A stretch of DNA of 64,000 bases from Actinomycetes bacterium. GTDB lineage: Bacteria > Actinomycetota > Actinomycetes > Actinomycetales > Dermatophilaceae. Positions 8,684 through 16,104 of the stretch are shown one piece after another. The stretch covers positions 124,001 to 188,000 of the forward strand of contig JAEZWF010000033.1 in NCBI GenBank assembly GCA_023420415.1. The letters run 5' to 3'. Made by a program: the position numbers and the translations under genes. The notes below the pieces were generated by a model. The model ran no database searches. It was not told where the DNA came from and saw nothing but the letters and a program-made list of their open reading frames with translations. Numbering within the stretch: the first letter of the stretch is position 1; every line of letters starts with the position of its first letter.

Positions 8684-11600
8684 AGCTGAAGTTCACCCTG
8701 CGTGGTCAAGGCGACACGGACACCGATCTCGTCGCCACCGTCGACGGCACCACCACGGTGGGACAGCTGGCTGACTTCCTGGTGCGCGCCGACCCGTCCA
8801 GGTCCGCGGTGCCCGGCGGCTCGGACTCGTTGGGTGACTTCACCTTCTCGCACGTCGACGAGGACTTCCGGGCGGTGGACCCCCGCTCCACGCTTGCGGA
8901 GAGCGGTATCCGCTCGGGCGCCCACCTCGCGGTCACCCGCCGCACCGGGGGGTATGCCGACCGTGGCTCGGCCGTGGCGACGGCGGTCGTCGTCGCCGGC
9001 CCGGACGAGGGGCGCGAGTACCCGCTGTCCGCCGGCACGGCATACATCGGCCGCGGCAGGGGCTGCGAGATCAGGGTGAGCGACCCGCAGGTGTCGCGAC
9101 GCCACGCCCGCCTGCTGGTCACCGACATCCTCGAGGTGATCGACCTCGGTTCGTCCAACGGCATCGACGTGCAGGGCCAGCAGGTGGACCGGGCGGTGCT
9201 GCGCTCGGGCGACCGGTTCCGGCTGGGGGACACCGAGATAGAGGTGCGGGTCGCCGGCGGCACGACCGGCCTCGCCCCGGGGCGCGGCACCTCCGTGCCG
9301 TTCTCGCGCTCGCCGCGGATCGCGCCCCTCTACACCGGCACCAAGTTCCCGGTGCCGGAGCTGCCTGAGCGCCCGAAGCCGGAGCGGCCGCCGTGGCTCA
9401 CCGCGTTCATCCCCGCGATCATGGGTGTCGCGCTCGTGGCGATCACGCGCAACCCGCTGTTCGGCCTGTTCATCCTGCTCACCCCACTGATGCTGTTCGG
9501 GCACTACTGGGAGTCCAAGCGGCACGCGCGCCTCGACTACGAGGACGCGATGAAGGACTTCCGCGAGGACCTGGGCTTCATGATCGAGGAGCTGCAGACC
9601 GAGCAGGAGGTCGAGGTCGAGGGCCGCCAGGCCGAGCACCCCGCCGCGACCGAGACGGTCGAGGCGGCCAGCGCCGGGTCGGCCCTGTTGTGGACCAGGC
9701 GGGCCGGTGACCCGGGCTTTGCCGAGTTCCGGCTGGGCCTGGGGTCGATGCCGAGCCGCAACTACCTCGAGGTGCCCCAGCTGGGTCGCTCACGAGCGGA
9801 GGCGTGGCTCGAGGCATCCAAGGCGTTGGAGGGCCTGGGCGAGGTGAGCCCCGTGCCCGTCGTCGCAGAACCGTTGCGGGCAGGGGCAATCGGCGTCGCC
9901 GGCCCGCGTGAGCAGACCCTCGCGGCCGCGCGCTCGATCGTCGCCCAGGCCGTCGGGCTCCACTCGCCCGCCGAGCTCGTCGTCGCCACCCTGGCGTCGC
10001 CCAGCTCGGCCCGTGACTGGGACTGGCTGAAGTGGGTGCCGCACACGGCATCGCCGCACAGCCCCATCGAGGCCAAGCACCTCGCCAACACCGGGCCCGG
10101 GTGCGCCGCGCTGCTGACCGAGCTCGAGGACCTCGTCAGCGAGCCCGTCGAGGCCGAGACGCGCGAGGAGGACGCGGGTCCGCGCCAGGGCGACTTCGTG
10201 CCGCCCAAGATGCCCAAGGACCGCCCGGTCGTGCTGGTCGTCATCGAGGACGACGCCCCCGTCGAGCGTTCGCGCATGGTGCAGATCGCGGAGGAGGGCT
10301 GGCGGCGCGGTGTGATCGTGCTCTGGCTGGCGCCGGCGACCGTGCGCCTGCCGGCTGCGTGCCGCATCTTCCTCGAGCAGGGCACCGCACCCGACGACGC
10401 GGTCGCCGGTTTCGTCGGCGAGGCAGTCGTCCGGATGCCGGTGACCGCCGACGCGCTCGCGGCGGCCGACACCGCCCGGATGGCGCGGGCGCTGGCACCC
10501 CTCGTCGACTCCGGTGTGCCCGTCGAGGACGAGAGCGACCTGCCGCGGTCAGTGTCCTTCCTGACTCTCGTCGGCACCGAGATCGCCGAGTCGCACGAGT
10601 CGGTCATCGAACGCTGGGGTGAGAACCGGTCGATCATCACGGGGCCGTATGCCGCGGCGCCCGTCGCGCGCCCGAAGCCCGGCAACCTGCGTGCCGTCAT
10701 CGGCCAGTCGGCGGGTGGCACGTTCTCGATCGACCTCAAGTCCGACGGGCCCCACGCCCTCGTCGGTGGCACCACCGGTGCCGGCAAGTCCGAGCTGTTG
10801 CAGGCGTGGATCCTCGGGATGGCCGTGGCCCACTCGCCGCAGCGGCTGACCTTCCTGCTCGTCGACTACAAGGGCGGCTCGGCGTTCCGCGACTGCGTCA
10901 ACCTGCCCCACACCGTCGGCCTCGTGACCGACCTGTCCCAGCACCTCGTGCGCCGAGCCCTCGCCTCGCTGTCGGCCGAGCTGAAGTACCGCGAGCACAT
11001 CCTCGCGCAGTACAAGGCCAAGGACCTGGCCGAGCTCGAACGTCGCGGCGAGGCCGCCGCACCGCCGAGCCTGGTGATCGTCGTCGACGAGTTCGCCGCG
11101 CTCGTGCAGGAGGTGCCCGAGTTCGTCGACGGCGTCGTCAACGTCGCCCAGCGCGGTCGCTCGCTCGGCCTCCACCTGATCCTGGCGACCCAGCGTCCGG
11201 CCGGCGTGATCAAGGACAACCTGCGCGCCAACACCAACCTGCGCATGGCCCTGCGAATGGCCGACGAGGCCGACAGCGAGGACGTGCTCGGCACCAACGT
11301 CGCCGCGTTCTTCGACCCGTCCCTGCCCGGTCGCGCCGTCTCCAAGGCCGGACCCGGTCGCCTCACCCCCTTCCAGACCGGGTATGCCGGTGGGTGGACC
11401 ACCGGGGAGGCGCCGCCCGCGCAGCTCGAGGTGGAGACGTTGGGCTTCGGGTCCGGCGTGCCGTGGGAGCTGCCGGTGGTCGAGGAGCACGTCACCGTGC
11501 AGGACGACCTCGGCCCCACCGACATCCAGCGGGTCGTGACCCAGGTGGAGGCGGCCCGCGTCGGCGCCCAGATCGACATCCCCCGCAAGCCGTGGCTGCC

Positions 11601-13158
11601 CGAGCTCGCGGCGACGTACGAGCTGGCGGACCTGCCCACGAAGCGGCGCGACGACGAGCTGGTCATCGGCATCAGCGACGACCCCGACAACCAGACCCAG
11701 CCGCCGATCAGCTTCCGCCCCGACGTGGAGGGCAACCTCGCGGTCTACGGCGCGTCCGGCTCGGGCAAGAGCGCGTTCCTGCGCACCGTCGCGGTGGCCG
11801 CCGGCTTCACCGTGCGCGGTGGGCCGTGCCGCGTCTACGGCCTCGACTTCGGCAACCGTGGTTTGGCGATGCTCGAGGACCTGCCGCACGTCGGCAGCAT
11901 CATCTACGCCGGTGACCACGAACGCTTCGCCCGCCTGCTGACCATGTTGCGCGAGATGGTCGACGAGCGAGCGGTGCGCTACTCCAAGGTCAACGCCACG
12001 ACGATCACGGACTACCGCCGGCTGACCGGCGAGACCGACGAGCCGCGCGTCATCGTGCTCGTCGACGGCCTGGCGGCGCTCGCCGGCGCCTACGACGACT
12101 ACGCCGGGCAGAAGTGGCTCGACCTGCTCACCTCGCTGGCCTCCGACGGCCGGCCGGTGGGGCTGCACTTCGTCGTCACGGCCGACTCCCGTTCCGGGGT
12201 GTGGGGCTCGCTCGCCTCGGCGGTGCAGAGCCGCCTGGTGATGCGCATGGCCAACCCGGACGACTACATCGCCCTCGACGTGCCGGGTGACGTGCTCTCG
12301 CTGGGCTCGGCACCCGGTCGCGCGCTCAAGGGCGACCGCGAGCTGCAGATCGCGGTGCTCGGTGGCTCGTCGGACTCCACTGTCCAGGCCCGGGCCATCG
12401 CCGGCTTCGCCGAGGGCATGCGCCGGGCCGGTGCACAGGACGTGCCGTCGATCGAGTCCCTGGCCGAGAAGATCCGGTTGGCGGACCTGCCCGCCCGCGA
12501 CGAGGCGGGCCGTCCGGTCATCGGGGTGCTGTCCTCGACCCTGGAGCCCGTCGGATTCGACCTGCGTGGTGGCCAGCTCGTCGTGGGCCCCTCTGGCAGT
12601 GGGCGAACGACAACCGTGTTGACCATGGTGCAAGCAGCCAAGCGGGCCAAGCCCGGCCTGCGCACCTACCTGTTCAGCCCACGCCCGTCGGCGCTGACCC
12701 GCACCGAGGGTGTCTGGACCGATTGTGCGGTGGGTGCGAGTGCCTGCCAGGAGCTCGCCGAACGCCTCCGGCCGGAGATCACCGAGGCCGGTCCCGAGGG
12801 CGCCACGGTGCTGGTGGTCGTGGAGCGCGCACAGGACCTCGACGGCACCGAGGCGGAGGACGCCCTCATCGAGCTGACGAAGACCGTGGTGCAGTCCGAG
12901 CAGGCGCTCATCGGCGAGGCGGACACCACGTTCTTCAACTCGAACTACGGTCTGCCCTACTCCTTCAAGATCGCTCGGTCCGGAGTGTCGCTGCAGGCCT
13001 CCGGCGACGAGTCGATGGTGTTCGCCAGCGACTACCGCGGGCTCAGCCAGAGCCAGAAGCTCGACGGCCGTGGCTACCTCGTGCGCCGCGGCACCCCAGA
13101 ACTCCTCCAGGTGGCTCTGCCACTGGGTACCGATGCCGGGGAGGTGGCCGGCACCTAG
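8680..13158 (+). CDS. FHA-domain EccC/EssC-type type VII secretion ATPase
   Basis: 1,492 residues, GTG start overlapping the previous stop (GTGA). This is the motor of type VII secretion, which recruits WXG100 substrates. The order is: an N-terminal small beta domain (1-95, ubiquitin-like or divergent FHA); an FHA domain (about 120-190; YIGRGRG, SRRHARL, DLGSSNG); two membrane helices (about 239-276); then three FtsK/SpoIIIE ATPase domains. Walker A Lys is at 703 (GGTTGAGKS) and 1030 (GASGSGKS), but the third reads GPSGSGRT with Arg1309. Walker B is VIVVDEF in domain 1 and weaker in the others. An N-terminal FHA is a trait of Firmicutes EssC, while the phylum is actinobacterial. The two WXG100 genes just downstream are the expected substrates. 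Confidence 0.93.
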   Translation: MKLKFTLRGQGDTDTDLVATVDGTTTVGQLADFLVRADPSRSAVPGGSDSLGDFTFSHVDEDFRAVDPRSTLAESGIRSGAHLAVTRRTGGYADRGSAVATAVVVAGPDEGREYPLSAGTAYIGRGRGCEIRVSDPQVSRRHARLLVTDILEVIDLGSSNGIDVQGQQVDRAVLRSGDRFRLGDTEIEVRVAGGTTGLAPGRGTSVPFSRSPRIAPLYTGTKFPVPELPERPKPERPPWLTAFIPAIMGVALVAITRNPLFGLFILLTPLMLFGHYWESKRHARLDYEDAMKDFREDLGFMIEELQTEQEVEVEGRQAEHPAATETVEAASAGSALLWTRRAGDPGFAEFRLGLGSMPSRNYLEVPQLGRSRAEAWLEASKALEGLGEVSPVPVVAEPLRAGAIGVAGPREQTLAAARSIVAQAVGLHSPAELVVATLASPSSARDWDWLKWVPHTASPHSPIEAKHLANTGPGCAALLTELEDLVSEPVEAETREEDAGPRQGDFVPPKMPKDRPVVLVVIEDDAPVERSRMVQIAEEGWRRGVIVLWLAPATVRLPAACRIFLEQGTAPDDAVAGFVGEAVVRMPVTADALAAADTARMARALAPLVDSGVPVEDESDLPRSVSFLTLVGTEIAESHESVIERWGENRSIITGPYAAAPVARPKPGNLRAVIGQSAGGTFSIDLKSDGPHALVGGTTGAGKSELLQAWILGMAVAHSPQRLTFLLVDYKGGSAFRDCVNLPHTVGLVTDLSQHLVRRALASLSAELKYREHILAQYKAKDLAELERRGEAAAPPSLVIVVDEFAALVQEVPEFVDGVVNVAQRGRSLGLHLILATQRPAGVIKDNLRANTNLRMALRMADEADSEDVLGTNVAAFFDPSLPGRAVSKAGPGRLTPFQTGYAGGWTTGEAPPAQLEVETLGFGSGVPWELPVVEEHVTVQDDLGPTDIQRVVTQVEAARVGAQIDIPRKPWLPELAATYELADLPTKRRDDELVIGISDDPDNQTQPPISFRPDVEGNLAVYGASGSGKSAFLRTVAVAAGFTVRGGPCRVYGLDFGNRGLAMLEDLPHVGSIIYAGDHERFARLLTMLREMVDERAVRYSKVNATTITDYRRLTGETDEPRVIVLVDGLAALAGAYDDYAGQKWLDLLTSLASDGRPVGLHFVVTADSRSGVWGSLASAVQSRLVMRMANPDDYIALDVPGDVLSLGSAPGRALKGDRELQIAVLGGSSDSTVQARAIAGFAEGMRRAGAQDVPSIESLAEKIRLADLPARDEAGRPVIGVLSSTLEPVGFDLRGGQLVVGPSGSGRTTTVLTMVQAAKRAKPGLRTYLFSPRPSALTRTEGVWTDCAVGASACQELAERLRPEITEAGPEGATVLVVVERAQDLDGTEAEDALIELTKTVVQSEQALIGEADTTFFNSNYGLPYSFKIARSGVSLQASGDESMVFASDYRGLSQSQKLDGRGYLVRRGTPELLQVALPLGTDAGEVAGT

Positions 13159-13195
13159 GGGGAAGTGACCGCAGGTCAAGGCGGTCAACCCGGGC

Positions 13196-13239
13196 GGGGA
13201 GTGCTCCCCATTGAGCTCTCCCAGCAACGCCCATAGTTT
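13196..13239 (+). promoter_or_regulatory. Candidate promoter for the WXG100 operon, after a small hairpin
   Basis: TTGAGC (13211-13216) and TAGTTT (13234-13239) are separated by exactly 17 bp, a good fit to a housekeeping-type -35/-10 pair, 61 bp before the first WXG100 start. A GGGGAG/CTCCCC inverted repeat (13196-13209) lies just before it and could slow read-through from the ATPase gene. The 141-bp gap contrasts with the overlapping genes upstream, which supports independent, stronger expression of the small secreted proteins. Confidence 0.5.
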
Positions 13240-13299
13240 CTACACATCACGAAAACCCGTGAGCGACAAGGGCTCACACAACCAGAGAGGGGAGTGGAC

Positions 13300-13572
13300 A
13301 TGCCTGAGCTGTCCATGAACACCGGAGTCGCTCGGAACCAGGCGCAGGCCCTGGACGAGGCGGCCAAGAAGATCAAGACCGCCAAGGGCAACATCGACAG
13401 CGCCGTCCAGGAGCTCAAGAGCTCCTGGTGGGGCCCGGACCAGGAGCAGTTCGCGTCCGCGTGGAACAACGACCACTCCCAGAAGCTGGTCACCGCGGCG
13501 AAGAACCTCACCACCGCCGCCAACGACGTGCGCCAGAACGCCAAGCAGCAGGACACCACCTCGTCCAACTGA
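13300..13572 (+). CDS. WXG100 family protein (ESAT-6/CFP-10-like), first copy
   Basis: 90 residues, mostly helical, with the central turn SSWWGPDQEQF near residues 44-54 carrying the W-x-G motif (WWG). WXG100 proteins are helical hairpins exported as dimers by type VII secretion. I prefer ATG 13300 over the in-frame GTG two codons earlier because GAGAGGGGAG sits 5 bp before it. The C-terminus ends TTSSN and lacks a clear YxxxD/E export signal. It probably pairs with the next WXG100 protein. Confidence 0.93.
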   Translation: MPELSMNTGVARNQAQALDEAAKKIKTAKGNIDSAVQELKSSWWGPDQEQFASAWNNDHSQKLVTAAKNLTTAANDVRQNAKQQDTTSSN

Positions 13573-13578
13573 GGACGG

Positions 13579-13598
13579 CCCGGTCCGGGGGGACCGGG
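13579..13598 (+). terminator. Hairpin between the two WXG100 genes
   Basis: Perfect 8-bp arms (CCCGGTCC/GGACCGGG) enclose a GGGG loop, with no T-run. It lies 7 bp after the first WXG100 stop. It could be a partial terminator or an mRNA 3' stabiliser that sets the ratio of the two small proteins; which of these is not decidable from sequence. Confidence 0.45.
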
Positions 13599-13647
13599 AC
13601 ACCAACATCCACAGCAACCACGAACTGACTAGAAGGAGAAAGACATC

Positions 13648-13944
13648 ATGCTTCCCACCCCGGATGGCGGCGGCAGCGGCGAGAAGAAGGGTATGCAGAC
13701 CGGACAGGTCGAGCAGATCGTCACGAAGCTGAACACCGCGAAGAAGGCCCTCACCGACGCCGAGACCAGCGCCACCAACGCTGCGACGACGCTCAAGGGC
13801 AACTGGCACGGCCCGGACTCGGACCGCTTCCAGAAGACCTGGACCAAGGACAAGCAGTCCATCCAGGACGCGATCACGGCCGTCAACGGCATGGTCACCA
13901 AGCTGAACAAGCAGATCGCCGACCAGAAGGCCGCGTCGAAGTGA
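13648..13944 (+). CDS. WXG100 family protein, second copy
   Basis: 98 residues. The W-x-G motif is NWHGPDSDRF near residue 52. An N-terminal extension (LPTPDGGGSGEKKGM) precedes the helical hairpin, and a Lys-rich tail ends it (ADQKAASK). The ATG is preceded by AAGGAGAAAGACATC. Its helical part is clearly related to the N-terminal domain of the next gene product (shared GWHGxD/NWHGPD turn and ending xQIxDQK), which suggests duplication. It is the likely partner of the 90-residue protein upstream. Confidence 0.92.
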   Translation: MLPTPDGGGSGEKKGMQTGQVEQIVTKLNTAKKALTDAETSATNAATTLKGNWHGPDSDRFQKTWTKDKQSIQDAITAVNGMVTKLNKQIADQKAASK

Positions 13945-13951
13945 CGCCAGC

Positions 13952-13989
13952 GCGGTGGTGACCGCCCGGTTCCGGGTGGTCACCACCGC
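13952..13989 (+). terminator. Strong hairpin after the second WXG100 gene
   Basis: Perfect 12-bp arms GCGGTGGTGACC (13952-13963) and GGTCACCACCGC (13978-13989). The loop itself contains a CCCGG/CCGGG stem. There is no T-run, as is common in high-GC actinobacteria. Its position between the small WXG100 gene and the long WXG100-headed gene suggests attenuation of the latter. Confidence 0.6.
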
Positions 13990-14059
13990 ACTCATCTGAC
14001 CACTTGGGGCCGATCGACCGAGCACCGGTCCGCGCGCCCACACCACAGGAGAAGGACCC

Positions 14060-15295
14060 ATGGGTGACGGCAAGAAGGGGATGGAGACCGACAAGGTCCA
14101 GGCCATCGCCCAGCGCCTCGACTCCGCGCACCGCACCATCACCGCCGCCAAGCTGAAGGCGGACGAGGCCGCGACCGCCCTCAAGGGCGGCTGGCACGGC
14201 GACGACGCCCGCACGTTCTTCAACGGCTGGCCGGCCAACCGGCGCGCCCTCGAAGAGGTCGAGGTCGCGGTCGAGGGAATGCGCAAGACGCTGCGCCAGC
14301 AGATCAACGACCAGAAGGTCACCTCCGAGGTGGCCGGCGCCGGACGCGACTCCGACCGCGACGGCATACCCGACAGCCGTGACCCGGACTCGGACAACGA
14401 CGGCACGCCGGACAGCCAGGACAACGACGACGACGGCGACGGCACGCCCGACAGCAAGGACGAGGACGGCGCCCCGACCCTGCCGGAGGCGCCCGAAGGG
14501 CCGTACAAACCGGACGAGGACGGCGACGGCGTCCAGGACAAGAACGACGACGATGACGACGGCGACGGCATCAAGGACGAGGACGAGGACCCCCTCGACG
14601 ACGATGGTGACGGCACGCCCGACGTCGACGACAGTGACGACGACAACGACGGCACTCCTGACGAGAAGGACCCCGAGCACCGCAACGACGACCCGGACGG
14701 CACCGTCTGGGAAAACACCGAGTTCGACAAGAAGCCCGACGTCAACGGCGGTGTCACCTTCCTCGAGGGTGACAAGCAGCTCTGGGACAAGGAGGCCTAC
14801 GGCAAGACCTGGGGCGACCCCAACGGCAACAACGTCAGCGTCGAGGCCCTGTCCACCGACGCCAACGCCGAGGGCCAGTTCGGCCTCACCAAGGACGGTC
14901 TCGTCGCAGCCGGCTCCGTGACGGCCGGCGGCTACCTCGCCAAGGTCGAGGGCAAGTACTCCAACTCCTACGGCACCTCGGCCGAGGGCAAGGCCTACGT
15001 CGGCGCCGAGGGCAGCGCCAACGCCGGTGCCTCACTCGGCAAGGACGGGCTCAAGGCCGGCGCCGGTGGCGAGGTCTTCGTCGGCGGCAAGGCCGAGGGC
15101 TCGATCAACCAGTCCGTCGGACCGGTCGACCTCGGGGTCGGCGGCGAGGTCTCCTACGGCTTCGGCGCGCACGCCAACGTCGACGCCGAGGTCTCCAGGG
15201 ACAATGTCGGTGTCGACTTCGACATCGGTGCCACGTTCGGCGTCGGGGGCGGCATCAACGTCGACGTCAGCTTCGACCCCACCTTCTGGGACTGA
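14060..15295 (+). CDS. WXG100-headed protein with Asp-rich calcium-type repeats and Gly/Ala-rich tail
   Basis: 411 residues in three parts. Residues 1-92 are a WXG100-like helical hairpin (GGWHGDDARTFFNGW turn). Residues about 95-215 hold repeated DxDxDGxxD units such as DSDNDGTPDSQD, the pattern of thrombospondin type 3/EF-like calcium-binding linkers. Residues 215-411 are rich in Gly, Ala and Ser with a two-strand periodicity (GKAYVGAEGSANAGAS, GKAEGSINQSVGP), ending FDPTFWD. No catalytic domain is recognisable. The N-terminal domain and position make it a likely exported substrate of the adjacent EccC-like ATPase. The Ca-binding repeats would fold only outside the cell. The tail resembles spacer regions seen in large actinobacterial secreted and toxin proteins. 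Role unknown. Confidence 0.85.
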   Translation: MGDGKKGMETDKVQAIAQRLDSAHRTITAAKLKADEAATALKGGWHGDDARTFFNGWPANRRALEEVEVAVEGMRKTLRQQINDQKVTSEVAGAGRDSDRDGIPDSRDPDSDNDGTPDSQDNDDDGDGTPDSKDEDGAPTLPEAPEGPYKPDEDGDGVQDKNDDDDDGDGIKDEDEDPLDDDGDGTPDVDDSDDDNDGTPDEKDPEHRNDDPDGTVWENTEFDKKPDVNGGVTFLEGDKQLWDKEAYGKTWGDPNGNNVSVEALSTDANAEGQFGLTKDGLVAAGSVTAGGYLAKVEGKYSNSYGTSAEGKAYVGAEGSANAGASLGKDGLKAGAGGEVFVGGKAEGSINQSVGPVDLGVGGEVSYGFGAHANVDAEVSRDNVGVDFDIGATFGVGGGINVDVSFDPTFWD

Positions 15296-15348
15296 CCCCG
15301 ACCGCCTGAGCACCCACCCACGACCCGCACCACAGGAAGGCCCACCCC

Positions 15349-15825
15349 ATGCCCACCGCGACCTACCCGAGCGAGCAGTTCCCGGCACCACCACCGGTGC
15401 AGATCGAGGTGCCCGATACCTGGGAGTTCAAGCCGCTGCCGAACGTGGTCCTGGCCGCACGCCAGACCGAGCAGCGTCCTGACTTCACCCCCAACGTGAT
15501 CGTGCGCGTCGGCACCCGACCGGCGCTCGACCAGCCGGCCGACGTCGTGATGGAGGTGACCGGTGCGATGCAGGACCGCCCCGGCTCGACCGTCAGCGAA
15601 CCCGAGACGCTCGACCTCGGCGGGCGCAGCTGGATTCGCATCGTCGTCACCTGGTCGGACCCGCAGGGGCTGCCCATCCGGCAGGAGCACCTGTCGACCG
15701 GCATCCCCCGCGACGAGGTCGTGCAGGACTTCTACCACCTCACCGGATCGACCGGCGGCGCCGGCATCGACACCGACATCCCCGCCGTCCAGGGCGTGCT
15801 CAACTCGGTGCGCGTCGACGCCTGA
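15349..15825 (+). CDS. LpqN/DcrB-like small protein of the secretion locus
   Basis: 158 residues, no signal peptide or membrane helix. The pattern (IEVPDTWEFKPLPNVVLAARQ, then DFTPNVIVRVG and a C-terminal VLNSVRV) resembles the LpqN/DcrB-like fold found in mycobacterial LpqN and in proteins near type VII loci. It starts 53 bp after the WXG100-headed gene with AGGAAGG before the ATG, so it is probably in the same operon. A chaperone or accessory role for the exported proteins is inference; the family match is moderate. Confidence 0.7.
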   Translation: MPTATYPSEQFPAPPPVQIEVPDTWEFKPLPNVVLAARQTEQRPDFTPNVIVRVGTRPALDQPADVVMEVTGAMQDRPGSTVSEPETLDLGGRSWIRIVVTWSDPQGLPIRQEHLSTGIPRDEVVQDFYHLTGSTGGAGIDTDIPAVQGVLNSVRVDA

Positions 15826-15835
15826 GGCGAGCACG

Positions 15836-15895
15836 CGGCATACGCACGGGAAGGGCCCCCGACCGTCTCGGTCAGGGGCCCTTCCTCGTATGCCG
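15836..15895 (+). terminator. Nested terminator framed by two inverted CGGCATACG motifs
   Basis: An inner GC-rich hairpin has arms at 15851-15863 and 15871-15883 with one mismatch and a 7-nt loop. It is enclosed by a perfect 9-bp inverted pair, CGGCATACG (15836-15844) and CGTATGCCG (15887-15895). It begins 11 bp after the stop of the LpqN-like gene and faces the convergent ino1 gene, so it likely terminates the secretion operon. The outer motif is the dispersed 8-mer described in the findings. Confidence 0.7.
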
Positions 15896-15908
15896 TGGTG
15901 CGAGCGAG

Positions 15909-16104
15909 TTCGTTAGCGCTCCGTGCTCTCGGGTCGCGCTTCCTCGCACTCCGCTTCGGCCGGCGGCTCGTGCCTCACCGCCAACCTGCGCATGCGTGCT
16001 TCGTCAGCGCTCTGCGCTTTCGGGTCGCGCTTCCTCGCACTCCGCTTCGGCCGACGGCTCGTTCCTCACCGCCAACCTGCGCATGCGTGCTTCGTTAGCG
16101 CTCC
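15909..16104. repeat. 91-bp tandem direct repeat running into the 3' end of ino1
   Basis: Two nearly identical 91-bp units (15909-15999 and 16000-16090) differ at only a few positions, and a third partial unit (TTCGTTAGCGCTC from 16091) enters the end of ino1. The ino1 stop codon (16095-16097) lies inside this partial unit, so the unit boundary coincides with the gene end. No convincing gene is encoded; the open frames across it also run antisense through ino1 and are shadows. Origin by duplication of the ino1 3' flank is likely. Confidence 0.85.

Noticed and set aside
10549..13227. 892-residue open frame antisense to the EccC-like ATPase gene
   Set aside because: Lacks any domain pattern, is rich in Arg/Gly/His as expected of a high-GC shadow, and the plus strand encodes clear FtsK/SpoIIIE domains.
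14340..14700. Periodic GACGGC-rich DNA that looks like a tandem repeat or CRISPR-like array
   Set aside because: The period follows Asp/Gly codons of the calcium-type protein repeats; units are imperfect and there are no spacers of constant length.
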